A stretch of DNA of 64,000 bases from assembly GCA_028280505.1 (NCBI GenBank), contig JANQLO010000011.1:1-64000 (forward strand), given 5' to 3'. Shown one piece after another: positions 43,364-51,107 of the stretch. The position numbers and the translations under genes were made by a program. Under the pieces are notes generated by a model. That model saw only the letters and a list, made by a program, of their open reading frames with translations, ran no database searches and had not been told where the DNA came from. The DNA comes from Chromatiales bacterium (GTDB taxonomy: Bacteria > Pseudomonadota > Gammaproteobacteria > Chromatiales > Chromatiaceae). Position 1 is the stretch's first letter; each line of letters starts with the position of its first letter.

Positions 43364-45124
43364 ATGGCATTGAATAAGAGACGTTTCGACGCATTGATCA
43401 TCGGTGCCGGCGGTGCCGGTCTGAACGCGGCTACCCAGTTGGCCAATACCGACGCGCGGGTTGCGGTCGTTTCCAAGGTTTTCCCGACACGGTCGCACAC
43501 GGTTGCCGCGCAGGGCGGTGTGAACGCCGCTTTGGCCAATGTGTTGCCCGACAATTGGCACTGGCATATGTTCGATACCGTAAAGGGTTCGGACTATCTC
43601 GGCGATCAGGATGCCATCGAGTTCATGTGTCGCGAGGCGATCCCGACCGTCTATGAACTCGAACATAACGGCGTACCTTTCTCTCGTCTGGACAATGGCA
43701 AGATCTACCAGCGTGCATTCGGTGGTCAAAGTCAGGATTTCGGTGGCGCGCAGGCGGCACGTACCTGTGCCGCGGCCGACCGCACCGGCCACGCGATTTT
43801 GCACACGCTCTATCAACAGAACGTGCGTGCGCGCACCCATTTCTTCGACGAATACTTCGCTATCGATCTGATCAAAGACGATGAAGGCGCCATCCTCGGC
43901 GCCTTGATCATGGAGATCGAAACCGGTGAACCCCTGTTGATCGAGGCCAAAGCGACCGTACTCGCGACCGGTGGCTGCGGTCAGGTCTATCGCACCACGT
44001 CGAATGCCCATATCAACACCGGTGACGGCAATGCCATGGCCTTACGCGCCGGTATTCCCATGATGGACATGGAGTTCTATCAATTTCATCCCACCGGCAT
44101 TGCCGGGCGCGGCATGCTGATTACCGAGGGTGTGCGCGGCGAGGGTGGTTATCTGGTCAACAAGGACGGTGAGCGTTTCATGGAACGTTATGCGCCGAAC
44201 GCCAAAGACCTCGCCAGCCGCGATGTGGTTTCACGCGCGATCGTGACCGAGGTGAAGGAGGGTCGCGGTTGCGGCCCGGACGGCGATCATGTGTTGCTCA
44301 AGGTCGATCATCTCGGTGAGGAGATCGTCAGCAAGCGCCTGCCCGGTATCCGCGAAAGCGGAAAGATCTTCGCCGGTGTTGACGCCGCTCAGGAACCGCT
44401 GCCGGTCTTCCCGACGGCGCACTACATCATGGGGGGTATTCCGACCGACCCTTACGGACGCGTCATCGTGCCCGAGGGTACCGGTGAGGAGATCGTGCCC
44501 GGGCTCTACGCCGCCGGCGAGTGTGCCTGTGTTTCGGTGCACGGCGCTAACCGACTGGGTGGTAATTCGCTGTTGGATATCTTGGTGTTCGGGCGCGCAG
44601 CCGGTCTGGACGTGCTCGAGAATCTGAAGGAAAACAAAAACCACCGGCCGATGAATGAAACCAGCGTCGAGGCGGCGATGTCGCGTCTCACCCGTTGGGA
44701 TCAGACGGGTGACGGTATCTCGGTACGCGAACTGCGCGACGAATTCCGCAAGACCATGGAAGACCATGCCGGCGTGTTCCGCACCGAAGAGATCATGGCG
44801 GAAGGCGTCGAAAAACTGAAAGCCTTGCGTGACAAGCTGCCGGACGTGCGCCTGAGCGATCAGTCAAAGGTGTTCAATACCGCTCGGGTCGAGGCGCTGG
44901 AGTTGGAAAACCTGTTCGACACCGGTATCGCGATTGCCTATTCGGCGCTGATGCGCAAGGAAAGCCGCGGCGCCCATTCGCGACCGGATTATCCGGACCG
45001 CAACGATGCCGAGTGGATGAAACACAGCCTGTACTTCAGGGAAGGCGACCGCATGGACTACAAGCCCGTCAGGACCAAGCCGCTGACCGTCGAAACCTTC
45101 CCGCCGAAAGAGCGTGTGTATTAG
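43364..45124 (+). CDS. sdhA: Succinate dehydrogenase flavoprotein subunit
   Basis: The 586-aa flavoprotein has the FAD-binding DALIIGAGGAGLNAA, covalent-FAD His45 in RSHTVAAQGG, and active-site segments FHPTGIAGRGMLITEG and HYIMGGIPTD. The ATG at 43364 (MALNKRRFD) is chosen; the open frame continues upstream into sdhD but has no reason to be used. The C-terminal Y-R-x block ends ERVY as in bacterial SdhA. Confidence 0.97.
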   Translation: MALNKRRFDALIIGAGGAGLNAATQLANTDARVAVVSKVFPTRSHTVAAQGGVNAALANVLPDNWHWHMFDTVKGSDYLGDQDAIEFMCREAIPTVYELEHNGVPFSRLDNGKIYQRAFGGQSQDFGGAQAARTCAAADRTGHAILHTLYQQNVRARTHFFDEYFAIDLIKDDEGAILGALIMEIETGEPLLIEAKATVLATGGCGQVYRTTSNAHINTGDGNAMALRAGIPMMDMEFYQFHPTGIAGRGMLITEGVRGEGGYLVNKDGERFMERYAPNAKDLASRDVVSRAIVTEVKEGRGCGPDGDHVLLKVDHLGEEIVSKRLPGIRESGKIFAGVDAAQEPLPVFPTAHYIMGGIPTDPYGRVIVPEGTGEEIVPGLYAAGECACVSVHGANRLGGNSLLDILVFGRAAGLDVLENLKENKNHRPMNETSVEAAMSRLTRWDQTGDGISVRELRDEFRKTMEDHAGVFRTEEIMAEGVEKLKALRDKLPDVRLSDQSKVFNTARVEALELENLFDTGIAIAYSALMRKESRGAHSRPDYPDRNDAEWMKHSLYFREGDRMDYKPVRTKPLTVETFPPKERVY

Positions 45125-45157
45125 AGCCTGTCAACAGGTTCTAAGGAGTATTGCCGA

Positions 45158-45850
45158 ATGAAGTTTCTGATTTCCCGATTCAATCCGGAGACCGACAGCA
45201 AGCCGTACATGCAGGCCTTCGAAGTGGAGGTAACGCGCGGCATGATGTTGCGCGATGCGCTGCTCGACGTGAAACGCCAGGACGAGTCCTTTGCCTTCCG
45301 GCATTCCTGTGGTGAAGGCGTTTGTGGTTCCGATGGGGTCAATGTCAACGGTGTCAACAAACTGGCCTGTGTCACGCCGGTTTCGGAGCTGAAGGAGCCG
45401 GTCGAGGTACGACCTTTCCCCGGTCGTCCGATCATCCGCGATCTGGTCGTCGACATGACTCAGTTTTACCAGCAGTACAAGGCGGTCAAGCCGTGGTTGG
45501 TACGTGAGGATCCCATGCCGGAGCAGGAGATCCTGCAGTCACCGGAAGACCGCGACAAACTCGATGGTCTGTACGAATGCATCTTGTGTGGATGCTGTTC
45601 GACCTCGTGCCCGTCATTCTGGTGGAACCCCGAGAAATTCCACGGCCCGCAGGCGCTGTTGACCGCTTGGCGTTTTCTCGCCGACTCGCGCGACCAGGCG
45701 ACCGACGAGCGCCTGGACGAGTTGGAAGGGCCGTATAAGCTGTTTCGTTGTCACACGATCATGAACTGTGTCGAGGTCTGTCCCAAGGGGCTGAATCCGA
45801 CGCAGGCGATCGGGCATATCAAGAACCTGATGCTGAAAAACGCGGTCTGA
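45158..45850 (+). CDS. sdhB: Succinate dehydrogenase iron-sulfur subunit
   Basis: The 230-aa subunit has all three clusters: [2Fe-2S] in FRHSCGEGVCGSDGVNVNG...LAC, [4Fe-4S] in CILCGCCSTSCPSF and [3Fe-4S] in CHTIMNCVEVCPKGLNP. It passes electrons from SdhA to the membrane quinone site. AGGAG precedes the ATG. Confidence 0.97.
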   Translation: MKFLISRFNPETDSKPYMQAFEVEVTRGMMLRDALLDVKRQDESFAFRHSCGEGVCGSDGVNVNGVNKLACVTPVSELKEPVEVRPFPGRPIIRDLVVDMTQFYQQYKAVKPWLVREDPMPEQEILQSPEDRDKLDGLYECILCGCCSTSCPSFWWNPEKFHGPQALLTAWRFLADSRDQATDERLDELEGPYKLFRCHTIMNCVEVCPKGLNPTQAIGHIKNLMLKNAV

Positions 45851-45860
45851 TCCGCGCGGT

Positions 45861-46106
45861 ATGCCGTCATCCGTTCCGCTCAGTGAGCAACTGCGCTGGC
45901 AATGCCGGCGCGGCATGCTCGAACTCGACTTCGTCCTCGAACGTTATCTGGATAACCATTACGACGCGGCCGATGAGGCCGAGAAGCTGCTGTTCAAGGA
46001 ATTGCTTACCGCGCAAGACCCCGAACTGCAGATCTGGATACTCAACGGCGAGTCACACCCCCGGGCCGAGTTTCAAGCGCTGATCAATAAGATTCGCGGT
46101 ATCTAA
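45861..46106 (+). CDS. sdhE: FAD assembly factor SdhE
   Basis: The 81-aa protein has the RGxxE motif in RRGMLELDFVLERYL required for flavinylation of SdhA, and the acidic C-terminal helices of the YgfY/Sdh5 family. It starts 10 bp after sdhB and completes the sdhCDAB-sdhE operon. Confidence 0.93.
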   Translation: MPSSVPLSEQLRWQCRRGMLELDFVLERYLDNHYDAADEAEKLLFKELLTAQDPELQIWILNGESHPRAEFQALINKIRGI

Positions 46107-46184
46107 ACTTCATTTTCGGCCGGAACCGTCAGACCGGCTTGGGCAGCAGATGCTGTTGCCTGTATACCCGCGCGACCCGCCTGG

Positions 46185-46205
46185 GTGCGAAGCTCGACTT
46201 CGCAC
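46185..46205 (+). terminator. Hairpin after sdhE (first of two)
   Basis: GTGCGAAG (46185-46192) pairs perfectly with CTTCGCAC (46198-46205) around a 5-nt loop. There is no T-run, so it may act as a transcript-stabilising 3' hairpin or as part of a bipartite terminator with the next hairpin. Confidence 0.45.
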
Positions 46206-46208
46206 TGC

Positions 46209-46239
46209 GAAGCAATGGTTCGTTCGATTGCTTCTTCCC
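46209..46239 (+). terminator. Hairpin after sdhE (second of two)
   Basis: GAAGCAAT (46209-46216) pairs with ATTGCTTC (46227-46234) around a 10-nt loop and is followed by TTCCC, a weak pyrimidine tail. Together with the hairpin 4 bp upstream it forms a tandem structure at the sdh operon end. Confidence 0.45.
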
Positions 46240-46458
46240 GTATTCAATAGTTTAGCCTCTTGATCTTCCCGGCATAACGAACCGGCAATGCCGAGACGAT
46301 TTCGTGATGACTTGTGTAAGCCATTAAAATTTCAAGTAAACAATTTGCTGGCATACATTCGGATAGCCACTAGACACTTGTTTTACGGAGCCAACGAAAG
46401 CGCACAGCAGAAGAGGCCAAGAGGTGCCGTGTAAGGGTGTCGCAAAGCATGGGCAAGT

Positions 46459-46732
46459 TCAGTCTTTCAGACGTTCCTCAACCTGTGTCACCAATCCGCC
46501 GAGCGTCGCCGCATCCAAAGCGCGAATGAGTTTTCGAAAGCGGGCCAATAGACTGGCCAACTTCTGATCGTGCAGCTCGCTCAGCGCATAGCGTTTCAGT
46601 GTGACCGTCGCGTCGTCGAACGCTATGCCGTTGGTGAAGTCGGGTTCGTCGAGAAAAGCTTTGGTTTTGGCACGAAAGTCATCGACGACTTGGGTCCTGG
46701 ATTCGAGTACCGTGTGGTCTCCCGTTTTTCAT
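46459..46732 (-). pseudogene. Frameshifted small ORF after dctM (about 90 aa)
   Basis: An ATG (46732-46730) overlaps the dctM stop as TGATG. Its own frame stops after 17 codons. The neighbouring frame is open from 46728 to a TGA at 46461-46459 and encodes a protein-like helical sequence (VVDDFRAKTKAFLDEP ... YALSELHDQKLASLLARFRK ... LVTQVEERLKD), yet it has no start codon. Removing one A from the A5 run (46725-46729 on the other strand as T5) joins the ATG to this frame, giving MKTGDHTVLESRTQ. It may be a disrupted gene, a sequencing error in a homopolymer, or a product made by frameshifting. No family recognised. Confidence 0.45.
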
Positions 46733-48021
46733 CAAAGCAGACCAAACAATTCGGGGAATACAAGAATGGCGACCACCAGTGACGCCTGCATCATGATAAA
46801 AGGCACGACGCCACGGTAGATATCTACGGTATGCACCTGTGGCGGTGCCACGCCCTTGAGATAAAACAGACTGAAGCCGAAAGGCGGCGTAAGAAACGAG
46901 GTTTGCAGGTTCATGGCGATCAGGATTGCGAACCACAGCATACTGATCCCCAATGTCTCGGCGATCGGCGCCAGTATCGGGACGACAATGAACGAAATTT
47001 CGACGAAATCGATAAAAAAGCCGAGCACCAGGATAATGATCATCGAAAGGATCAGGAAGCCCCATTTTTCACCCGGCAGTTGCAGCATGAACTCCTCGAC
47101 CACGGCATCGCCGCCGGTATAGGTGAAAGCCATCGAGAAAGCCGTGGCGCCAAGCAAAATAGCGAACACCATCGCCGTGATCTTGACCGTTTCCAGGGCC
47201 GAATCGTAGAGCATCCGCCAAGAAAACTTACGATAAAGCAAAGACAGCAGCACTGCACCGACGCCACCGAGCGCGGAGGATTCGGTCGGGGTGGCGATGC
47301 CGGCGAAGATCGAGCCGAGTACCACGATAATCAAAAGCAACGGCGGCACGATTGCCTTGAGCGCTGTCATGTACTGCCGCCATGCGGCCGAGTTGTCGTC
47401 TTCCAGAGGCACCGCCGGGGCGACCTCCGGTTTGGCGAAGGCATAGATGAGCACGTATGTGATATACAGGCCGACCAGCACCAGCCCGGGGATCAGCGCG
47501 GCCTGAAAAAGATCGCCGACCGGCAAACCCAATACATCGCCCAGAATGATCAAAATGATCGACGGCGGAATGATCTGGCCGAGGGTGCCTGCACCACAGA
47601 TAGTGCCGCAGGCCAGCGAGCGCCGATAACCGTATTTGAGCATCACAGGCAACGAGATGACGCCCATGGCGACCACGCTGGCACCGACCACGCCGGTCGA
47701 CGCGGCAAGCAGGGCCCCGACCAGGATGGTCGATACCGCAAGACCGCCACGCATATTGCCGAACAAGCGGCCCATGGATTCGAGCAGTTGTTCGGCGAGT
47801 TGGGTCTTCTGCAACACGATACCCATGAAGATGAACAGCGGTACCGCCATCAAGACCGTGTTTTGCATAATGTTATAGATGCGGAACGGCATGAAGGCGA
47901 AAAGATCCCAGCCTTCCGCCAGCACCCCGAAGATCACGGCGACGCCGCCGAAAGTAAAGGCCACGGGAAACCCGAACAGCAAAAGCACCAGGGCGACGAG
48001 AAACATAATGATGCCGATCAT
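46732..48021 (-). CDS. dctM: TRAP transporter large permease (DctM)
   Basis: The 429-aa protein has about 12 membrane segments. The N-terminal MIGIIMFLVALVLLLFGFPVAF and the GTLGQIIPPSIILIILGD block are family signatures. It couples sodium movement to solute import with DctQ. The ATG at 48021 has AGGA upstream; an earlier in-frame start lies within dctQ and lacks support. It is the third gene of a dctP-dctQ-dctM operon on the minus strand. Confidence 0.94.
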   Translation of the reverse strand: MIGIIMFLVALVLLLFGFPVAFTFGGVAVIFGVLAEGWDLFAFMPFRIYNIMQNTVLMAVPLFIFMGIVLQKTQLAEQLLESMGRLFGNMRGGLAVSTILVGALLAASTGVVGASVVAMGVISLPVMLKYGYRRSLACGTICGAGTLGQIIPPSIILIILGDVLGLPVGDLFQAALIPGLVLVGLYITYVLIYAFAKPEVAPAVPLEDDNSAAWRQYMTALKAIVPPLLLIIVVLGSIFAGIATPTESSALGGVGAVLLSLLYRKFSWRMLYDSALETVKITAMVFAILLGATAFSMAFTYTGGDAVVEEFMLQLPGEKWGFLILSMIIILVLGFFIDFVEISFIVVPILAPIAETLGISMLWFAILIAMNLQTSFLTPPFGFSLFYLKGVAPPQVHTVDIYRGVVPFIMMQASLVVAILVFPELFGLL

Positions 48022-48040
48022 GAGATGTCCTGCTGGGCGG

Positions 48041-48598
48041 CTAAGGCGTGAGGGATTCGTATTTGTGCGCTTTTTCCAGCCCGAGATATTCATTGAGCGA
48101 GCGCAGCATGAAGCCGACGCTGGAAATCAGTACGCAGACAAAGGACAGGGTGATCATGCCCTTGATGACCCATCGGTAGGGCAGACCGCCGGGGTCACCG
48201 CTCATTTCGTTGATCGAATACGCCTGGTGCGCGAATCCAATGCCATAACCGGCGACCAGAAAACAGAACGGCCATAAAAACAGCAGGGTGCCGGTGATGT
48301 CGATCACGGCACGCTTTTTCGCGCTCAGACGTTCATAGATCATATCGACGCGCACGTGCCCGTCGGCTTTGAGGGTATAAGCCACGCCGAACAAAAAGGT
48401 CATGGAATACAAGTGCCATTCAAGCTCTTGCATGCCGATCGACACGTCGTTGAACAAATAGCGCATCACGACGTCGTAGAAGACGTTGGCCACCAACAAA
48501 AGCAATAATACGGCAGAGAAACTGCCGATCGCATCGGAAAAGCGATTGAAGATCTGCTCGGCCTTGACCAGTCTCGGCGTCATTTCGGTTCTCGGCAT
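48041..48598 (-). CDS. dctQ: TRAP transporter small permease (DctQ)
   Basis: The 185-aa protein has four membrane helices and the DctQ pattern (SFSAVLLLLLVANVFYDVVMRYLF, MQELEWHLYSMTFLFGVAYTLKADGHVRVDMIYERLS). It lies 64 bp after dctP and 19 bp before dctM. Confidence 0.93.
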   Translation of the reverse strand: MPRTEMTPRLVKAEQIFNRFSDAIGSFSAVLLLLLVANVFYDVVMRYLFNDVSIGMQELEWHLYSMTFLFGVAYTLKADGHVRVDMIYERLSAKKRAVIDITGTLLFLWPFCFLVAGYGIGFAHQAYSINEMSGDPGGLPYRWVIKGMITLSFVCVLISSVGFMLRSLNEYLGLEKAHKYESLTP

Positions 48599-48662
48599 AA
48601 AACAGAGGCGGCAATGTTAGCCCATTGCCGCCTCTGGCGCAGTTCCCGCCGACCGATCGGGC

Positions 48663-49778
48663 TCAGTCGCCCAGGCTGGTCAGATAGGCCTGGTCCGAGA
48701 TCTGGGTCCATTCGCGTGCCTTGGCCATATAGGCCGCTTGCGAATCGATGATCTCTTTGGCCAACGGATCGGTTGCCGCACGTTCGGTGAGTAATGCCTC
48801 GTTGGCGTTGCGCATGGCGTCGATGACCTCACTCGGGAAGGTCTTGATCTCGACGTTGGGATACTCCTGCTTGATCGAGGCCCAGTTCTCACCGCTCGCA
48901 TGGTACGACTGAGCATACATATCGTAGGCCGCAGTACGCATCGCCACACGAAGAATTTCCTGCAGATCGGCCGGTAGCTCGTCCCATTTCTTTTTATTGA
49001 TCATGAACTGCAGCTCAGTTGCCGGCTCATGCCAACCGGTGTAGTAGTAGGGCGCGATCTTGTGGAAGCCCATGCGCAAATCGAGCGAAGGGCCGACCCA
49101 CTCGAGCGCGTCGATAGTGTTGCGTTCCAGTGCGGTATACAACTCGCCCGGCGGAATATTGGTCGGCTTGGCGCCCAGCTTGGCTAGCACCTCGCCGGCA
49201 AAACCCGGAATACGCATCTTCAGGCCTTCGAGGTCGGCAACCGAATTGATCTCCTTACGGAACCAGCCCCCCATTTGATTGCTGGTGTTGCCGCCGGGGA
49301 AGGAGAGTACGCCGTGCGGATCGTAGACCTTTTTCATCAGCTCCATGCCACCGCCGTAGTAGAACCAGGCGTATTGTTCGGGCGCGGTCATGCCGAACGG
49401 CATGCTGGTGAAATACAGTGTGTTCGGATCTTTGCCCTTCCAGTAGTACGACGCCGAATGCCCCATGTCGTATTGGCCGCTCTTGACCATATCGAACACG
49501 CCGAACGGGGCTTTGTGCTTGTTGGACGAGTCGATGGTGATTTTCAACCGGCCGTTCGACATGGTGTCGACCATTTTGGCCAGGTTTTGCGTGGTATCGC
49601 CAAAGATGGGGAAATTCGGTCCCCAGGTTTCGGCCAACTTCAGCGTGAAGTTCTGCTGGGGTGGCGCGGCCGGTGCCTGTTGTGCGGTTTGCTGCGCCTG
49701 CTGTTCACCGGGCCCACACGCGGTGAGCGATATCAGCAGGAGTGCCGCGAATGCGGCGCTGAGTAGTCTGTTAAGCAT
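48663..49778 (-). CDS. dctP: TRAP transporter substrate-binding lipoprotein (DctP/TakP-like)
   Basis: The 371-aa binding protein has a type-II signal peptide with lipobox LISLTAC (Cys21) followed by a Gln/Ala/Pro-rich linker, so it should be membrane-anchored instead of free in the periplasm. The fold shows the carboxylate-binding Arg in GLKMRIPGFAGEVLAKLG and the EWVGPSLDLRMGF block of the TakP (2-oxoacid) subgroup, which suggests an organic-acid ligand. It is the first gene of the TRAP operon. Confidence 0.93.
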   Translation of the reverse strand: MLNRLLSAAFAALLLISLTACGPGEQQAQQTAQQAPAAPPQQNFTLKLAETWGPNFPIFGDTTQNLAKMVDTMSNGRLKITIDSSNKHKAPFGVFDMVKSGQYDMGHSASYYWKGKDPNTLYFTSMPFGMTAPEQYAWFYYGGGMELMKKVYDPHGVLSFPGGNTSNQMGGWFRKEINSVADLEGLKMRIPGFAGEVLAKLGAKPTNIPPGELYTALERNTIDALEWVGPSLDLRMGFHKIAPYYYTGWHEPATELQFMINKKKWDELPADLQEILRVAMRTAAYDMYAQSYHASGENWASIKQEYPNVEIKTFPSEVIDAMRNANEALLTERAATDPLAKEIIDSQAAYMAKAREWTQISDQAYLTSLGD

Positions 49779-49896
49779 CGTAGCCCCCTCAAACTCTGTT
49801 TTATTTAGTCGAAGCAGGCCGCGGCAACCCGCGGTCGCGGTCGGTGACCGGCAATGTAGCTTAGCGCAAGCGACGAAACAACGTTGCGAATGATGA

Positions 49897-49917
49897 GGGC
49901 GGGTTTGTTACCCGCCC
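49897..49917. terminator. Strong hairpin between dctP and the PCu(A)C gene
   Basis: GGGCGGGT (49897-49904) pairs perfectly with ACCCGCCC (49910-49917) around a 5-nt loop. TTC follows on the plus strand and TCAT on the minus strand, so the U-run is missing on both. It lies 45 bp after the PCu(A)C stop and most likely ends that minus-strand transcript. Confidence 0.5.
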
Positions 49918-49961
49918 TTCATAGCGCGAGGGATTCGACGTGATCGTGGCCGAGAACGGGA

Positions 49962-50435
49962 TCAATGTCGCATCATATCGGTGACCGAGCGTACGGGCGC
50001 CTCGATAGTTTTACGTGAGTCGTCATCGAAAATCAGGGTAATGGGCACGCTGTCGCCGGGTTTCAGCGTCTTTTTGAGATCGAACAGCATGATATGCAGG
50101 CCGCCGGGCTCGAGCGACACGTCTTTTTTCGGTGGGAGATGAATGTGTACGATGCGGCGCATGCGCATGACCCCATCGTCGTGTTCGTGCATATGTAATT
50201 CGACCACGCCCGCCACCGGCGATTCCGCGTTCACCAGAAAGCGCTCGACCGAGTCGTCGCTGCGCAATTGCATGAAGGCAGCCGACGTTTTAACGACCGG
50301 TGGCACCGCACGCACGTAGGGTTCGGTTACGCTGACCTTGCCGGCCACGCCGTCGGCCATTCCGCTGCCTGCCATGAGGATCGAAGCGAACAATAGGATC
50401 GTGCGTGCCATGCGCAATCGTTTACCTGCAATCAT
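49962..50435 (-). CDS. PCu(A)C periplasmic copper chaperone
   Basis: The 157-aa product has a signal peptide (MARTILLFASILMAGSGMADG after a short extension). The cupredoxin-like PCu(A)C domain contains the copper-ligand set of His and Met residues in VELHMHEHDDGVMRMRR and GGLHIMLFDLKK. It delivers Cu(I) to cytochrome oxidase. GGAG six nt before the ATG supports the start. No Sco or oxidase gene is near; the 282-bp upstream gap carries a long inverted repeat. Confidence 0.92.
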   Translation of the reverse strand: MIAGKRLRMARTILLFASILMAGSGMADGVAGKVSVTEPYVRAVPPVVKTSAAFMQLRSDDSVERFLVNAESPVAGVVELHMHEHDDGVMRMRRIVHIHLPPKKDVSLEPGGLHIMLFDLKKTLKPGDSVPITLIFDDDSRKTIEAPVRSVTDMMRH

Positions 50436-50468
50436 TATCTACTCCATGGGTGGTTATCGGATCAGTCC

Positions 50469-50637
50469 AGCCTGCCTATTGCACGAAGGTGGTTGGCCGA
50501 GATGCGACGCCGGATCTTCCACAAAACCGAATAGGACAAAGGGTATCCGCGCCGTTGAACGCCAATCGATGTGCGAATGTCTGATGGCCATGGTTTTATC
50601 GATCATGCCGGCTCCGCCTTCGTGCAATAGGCAGGCT
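50469..50637. repeat. 169-bp element with perfect 21-bp terminal inverted repeats
   Basis: The left arm (50469-50489) begins AGCCTGCCTATTGCAC and ends GAAGG; the right arm (50617-50637) is its exact reverse complement. The spacer is 127 bp. It lies in the 282-bp gap (50436-50717) between the thioesterase and PCu(A)C genes. A shorter hairpin (CCGACC/GGTCGG, 50643-50658) follows the right arm. No open frame across it is convincing and no target-site duplication is seen. It could be a small non-autonomous mobile element or a long-range RNA fold. Confidence 0.7.
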
Positions 50638-50717
50638 AATGGCCGACCGCTTGGTCGGACCTTGATGTATGTCATGGTCGCCGGTCGATAACGAGCGGCG
50701 AGGAAACGACGAGCTGT

Positions 50718-51107
50718 TCAGTCGCCGAGCCGTCTCGGTTTTCCGTCCGGGGCCAGAGCGACATAAACCAGGGTAGCATCGGCGACCTCATGAACGCTAT
50801 TGGCCTCGAGCTGCCGACAGGCCTCGGCAACGACATGCACGGTGATCGAGGTGTTGCCGCGACTGCGAATCTCGGCATAACAGCTGACCAGATCGCCGAC
50901 CGCGACAGGGGAGAGAAAACGAAATTCCTTGACCGCGACGGTTGCGACTCGCCCGGCCGCCTCACGGATCGCCAGGATACTGCCGGCAATGTCGACCTGG
51001 GACATCACCCAACCGCCAAAGATATCGCCATAGGCATTGGTGTCGGCCGGCATGGCCACGACCCGGTAGGTGAGTTCGCGGCCGGGTACCGCGTCAATGT
51101 CCGGCAT
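50718..51107 (-). CDS. Acyl-CoA thioesterase (YciA-like hot-dog fold)
   Basis: The 129-aa single hot-dog domain has MPADTNAYGDIFGGWVMSQVDIAGSI, with the Asn/Asp of the active site, and FLSPVAVGDLVSCYAEIRSRGNTSITV. It hydrolyses acyl-CoA. The start overlaps the 3' end of the acyl-CoA ligase by 14 bp, so it is the last gene of the beta-oxidation operon and may protect the CoA pool when acyl-CoA builds up. Confidence 0.92.
   Translation of the reverse strand: MPDIDAVPGRELTYRVVAMPADTNAYGDIFGGWVMSQVDIAGSILAIREAAGRVATVAVKEFRFLSPVAVGDLVSCYAEIRSRGNTSITVHVVAEACRQLEANSVHEVADATLVYVALAPDGKPRRLGD

Larger units (their letters stand above)
46107..46458. other. 352-bp intergenic region after sdhE
   Basis: No gene is supported. 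The left part holds two tandem hairpins (listed separately) that probably end the sdh transcript. The rest is unremarkable except for a more AT-rich stretch around 46320-46400. It converges with the TRAP operon coming from the right. Confidence 0.6.

Noticed and set aside
46724-46730. Canonical -1 slippery heptamer after dctM
   Set aside because: The run is GAAAAAC with only five A, not the A6C heptamer, and the shift required is +1, so classical -1 frameshifting does not explain the open frame.
46570-46782. 70-aa plus-strand frame opposite the dctM end
   Set aside because: It overlaps the certain 3' end of dctM and has no ribosome-binding site or motif.
50461-50646. Target-site duplication around the 169-bp element
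   Set aside because: The bases flanking the two arms (ATCAGTCC and AATGGCCG) do not match, so recent transposition is not shown.
50454-50675. 73-aa minus-strand frame across the inverted-repeat element
   Set aside because: Both arms read as ACLLHEGG-like peptide on opposite strands purely because of the inverted repeat; there is no start signal.
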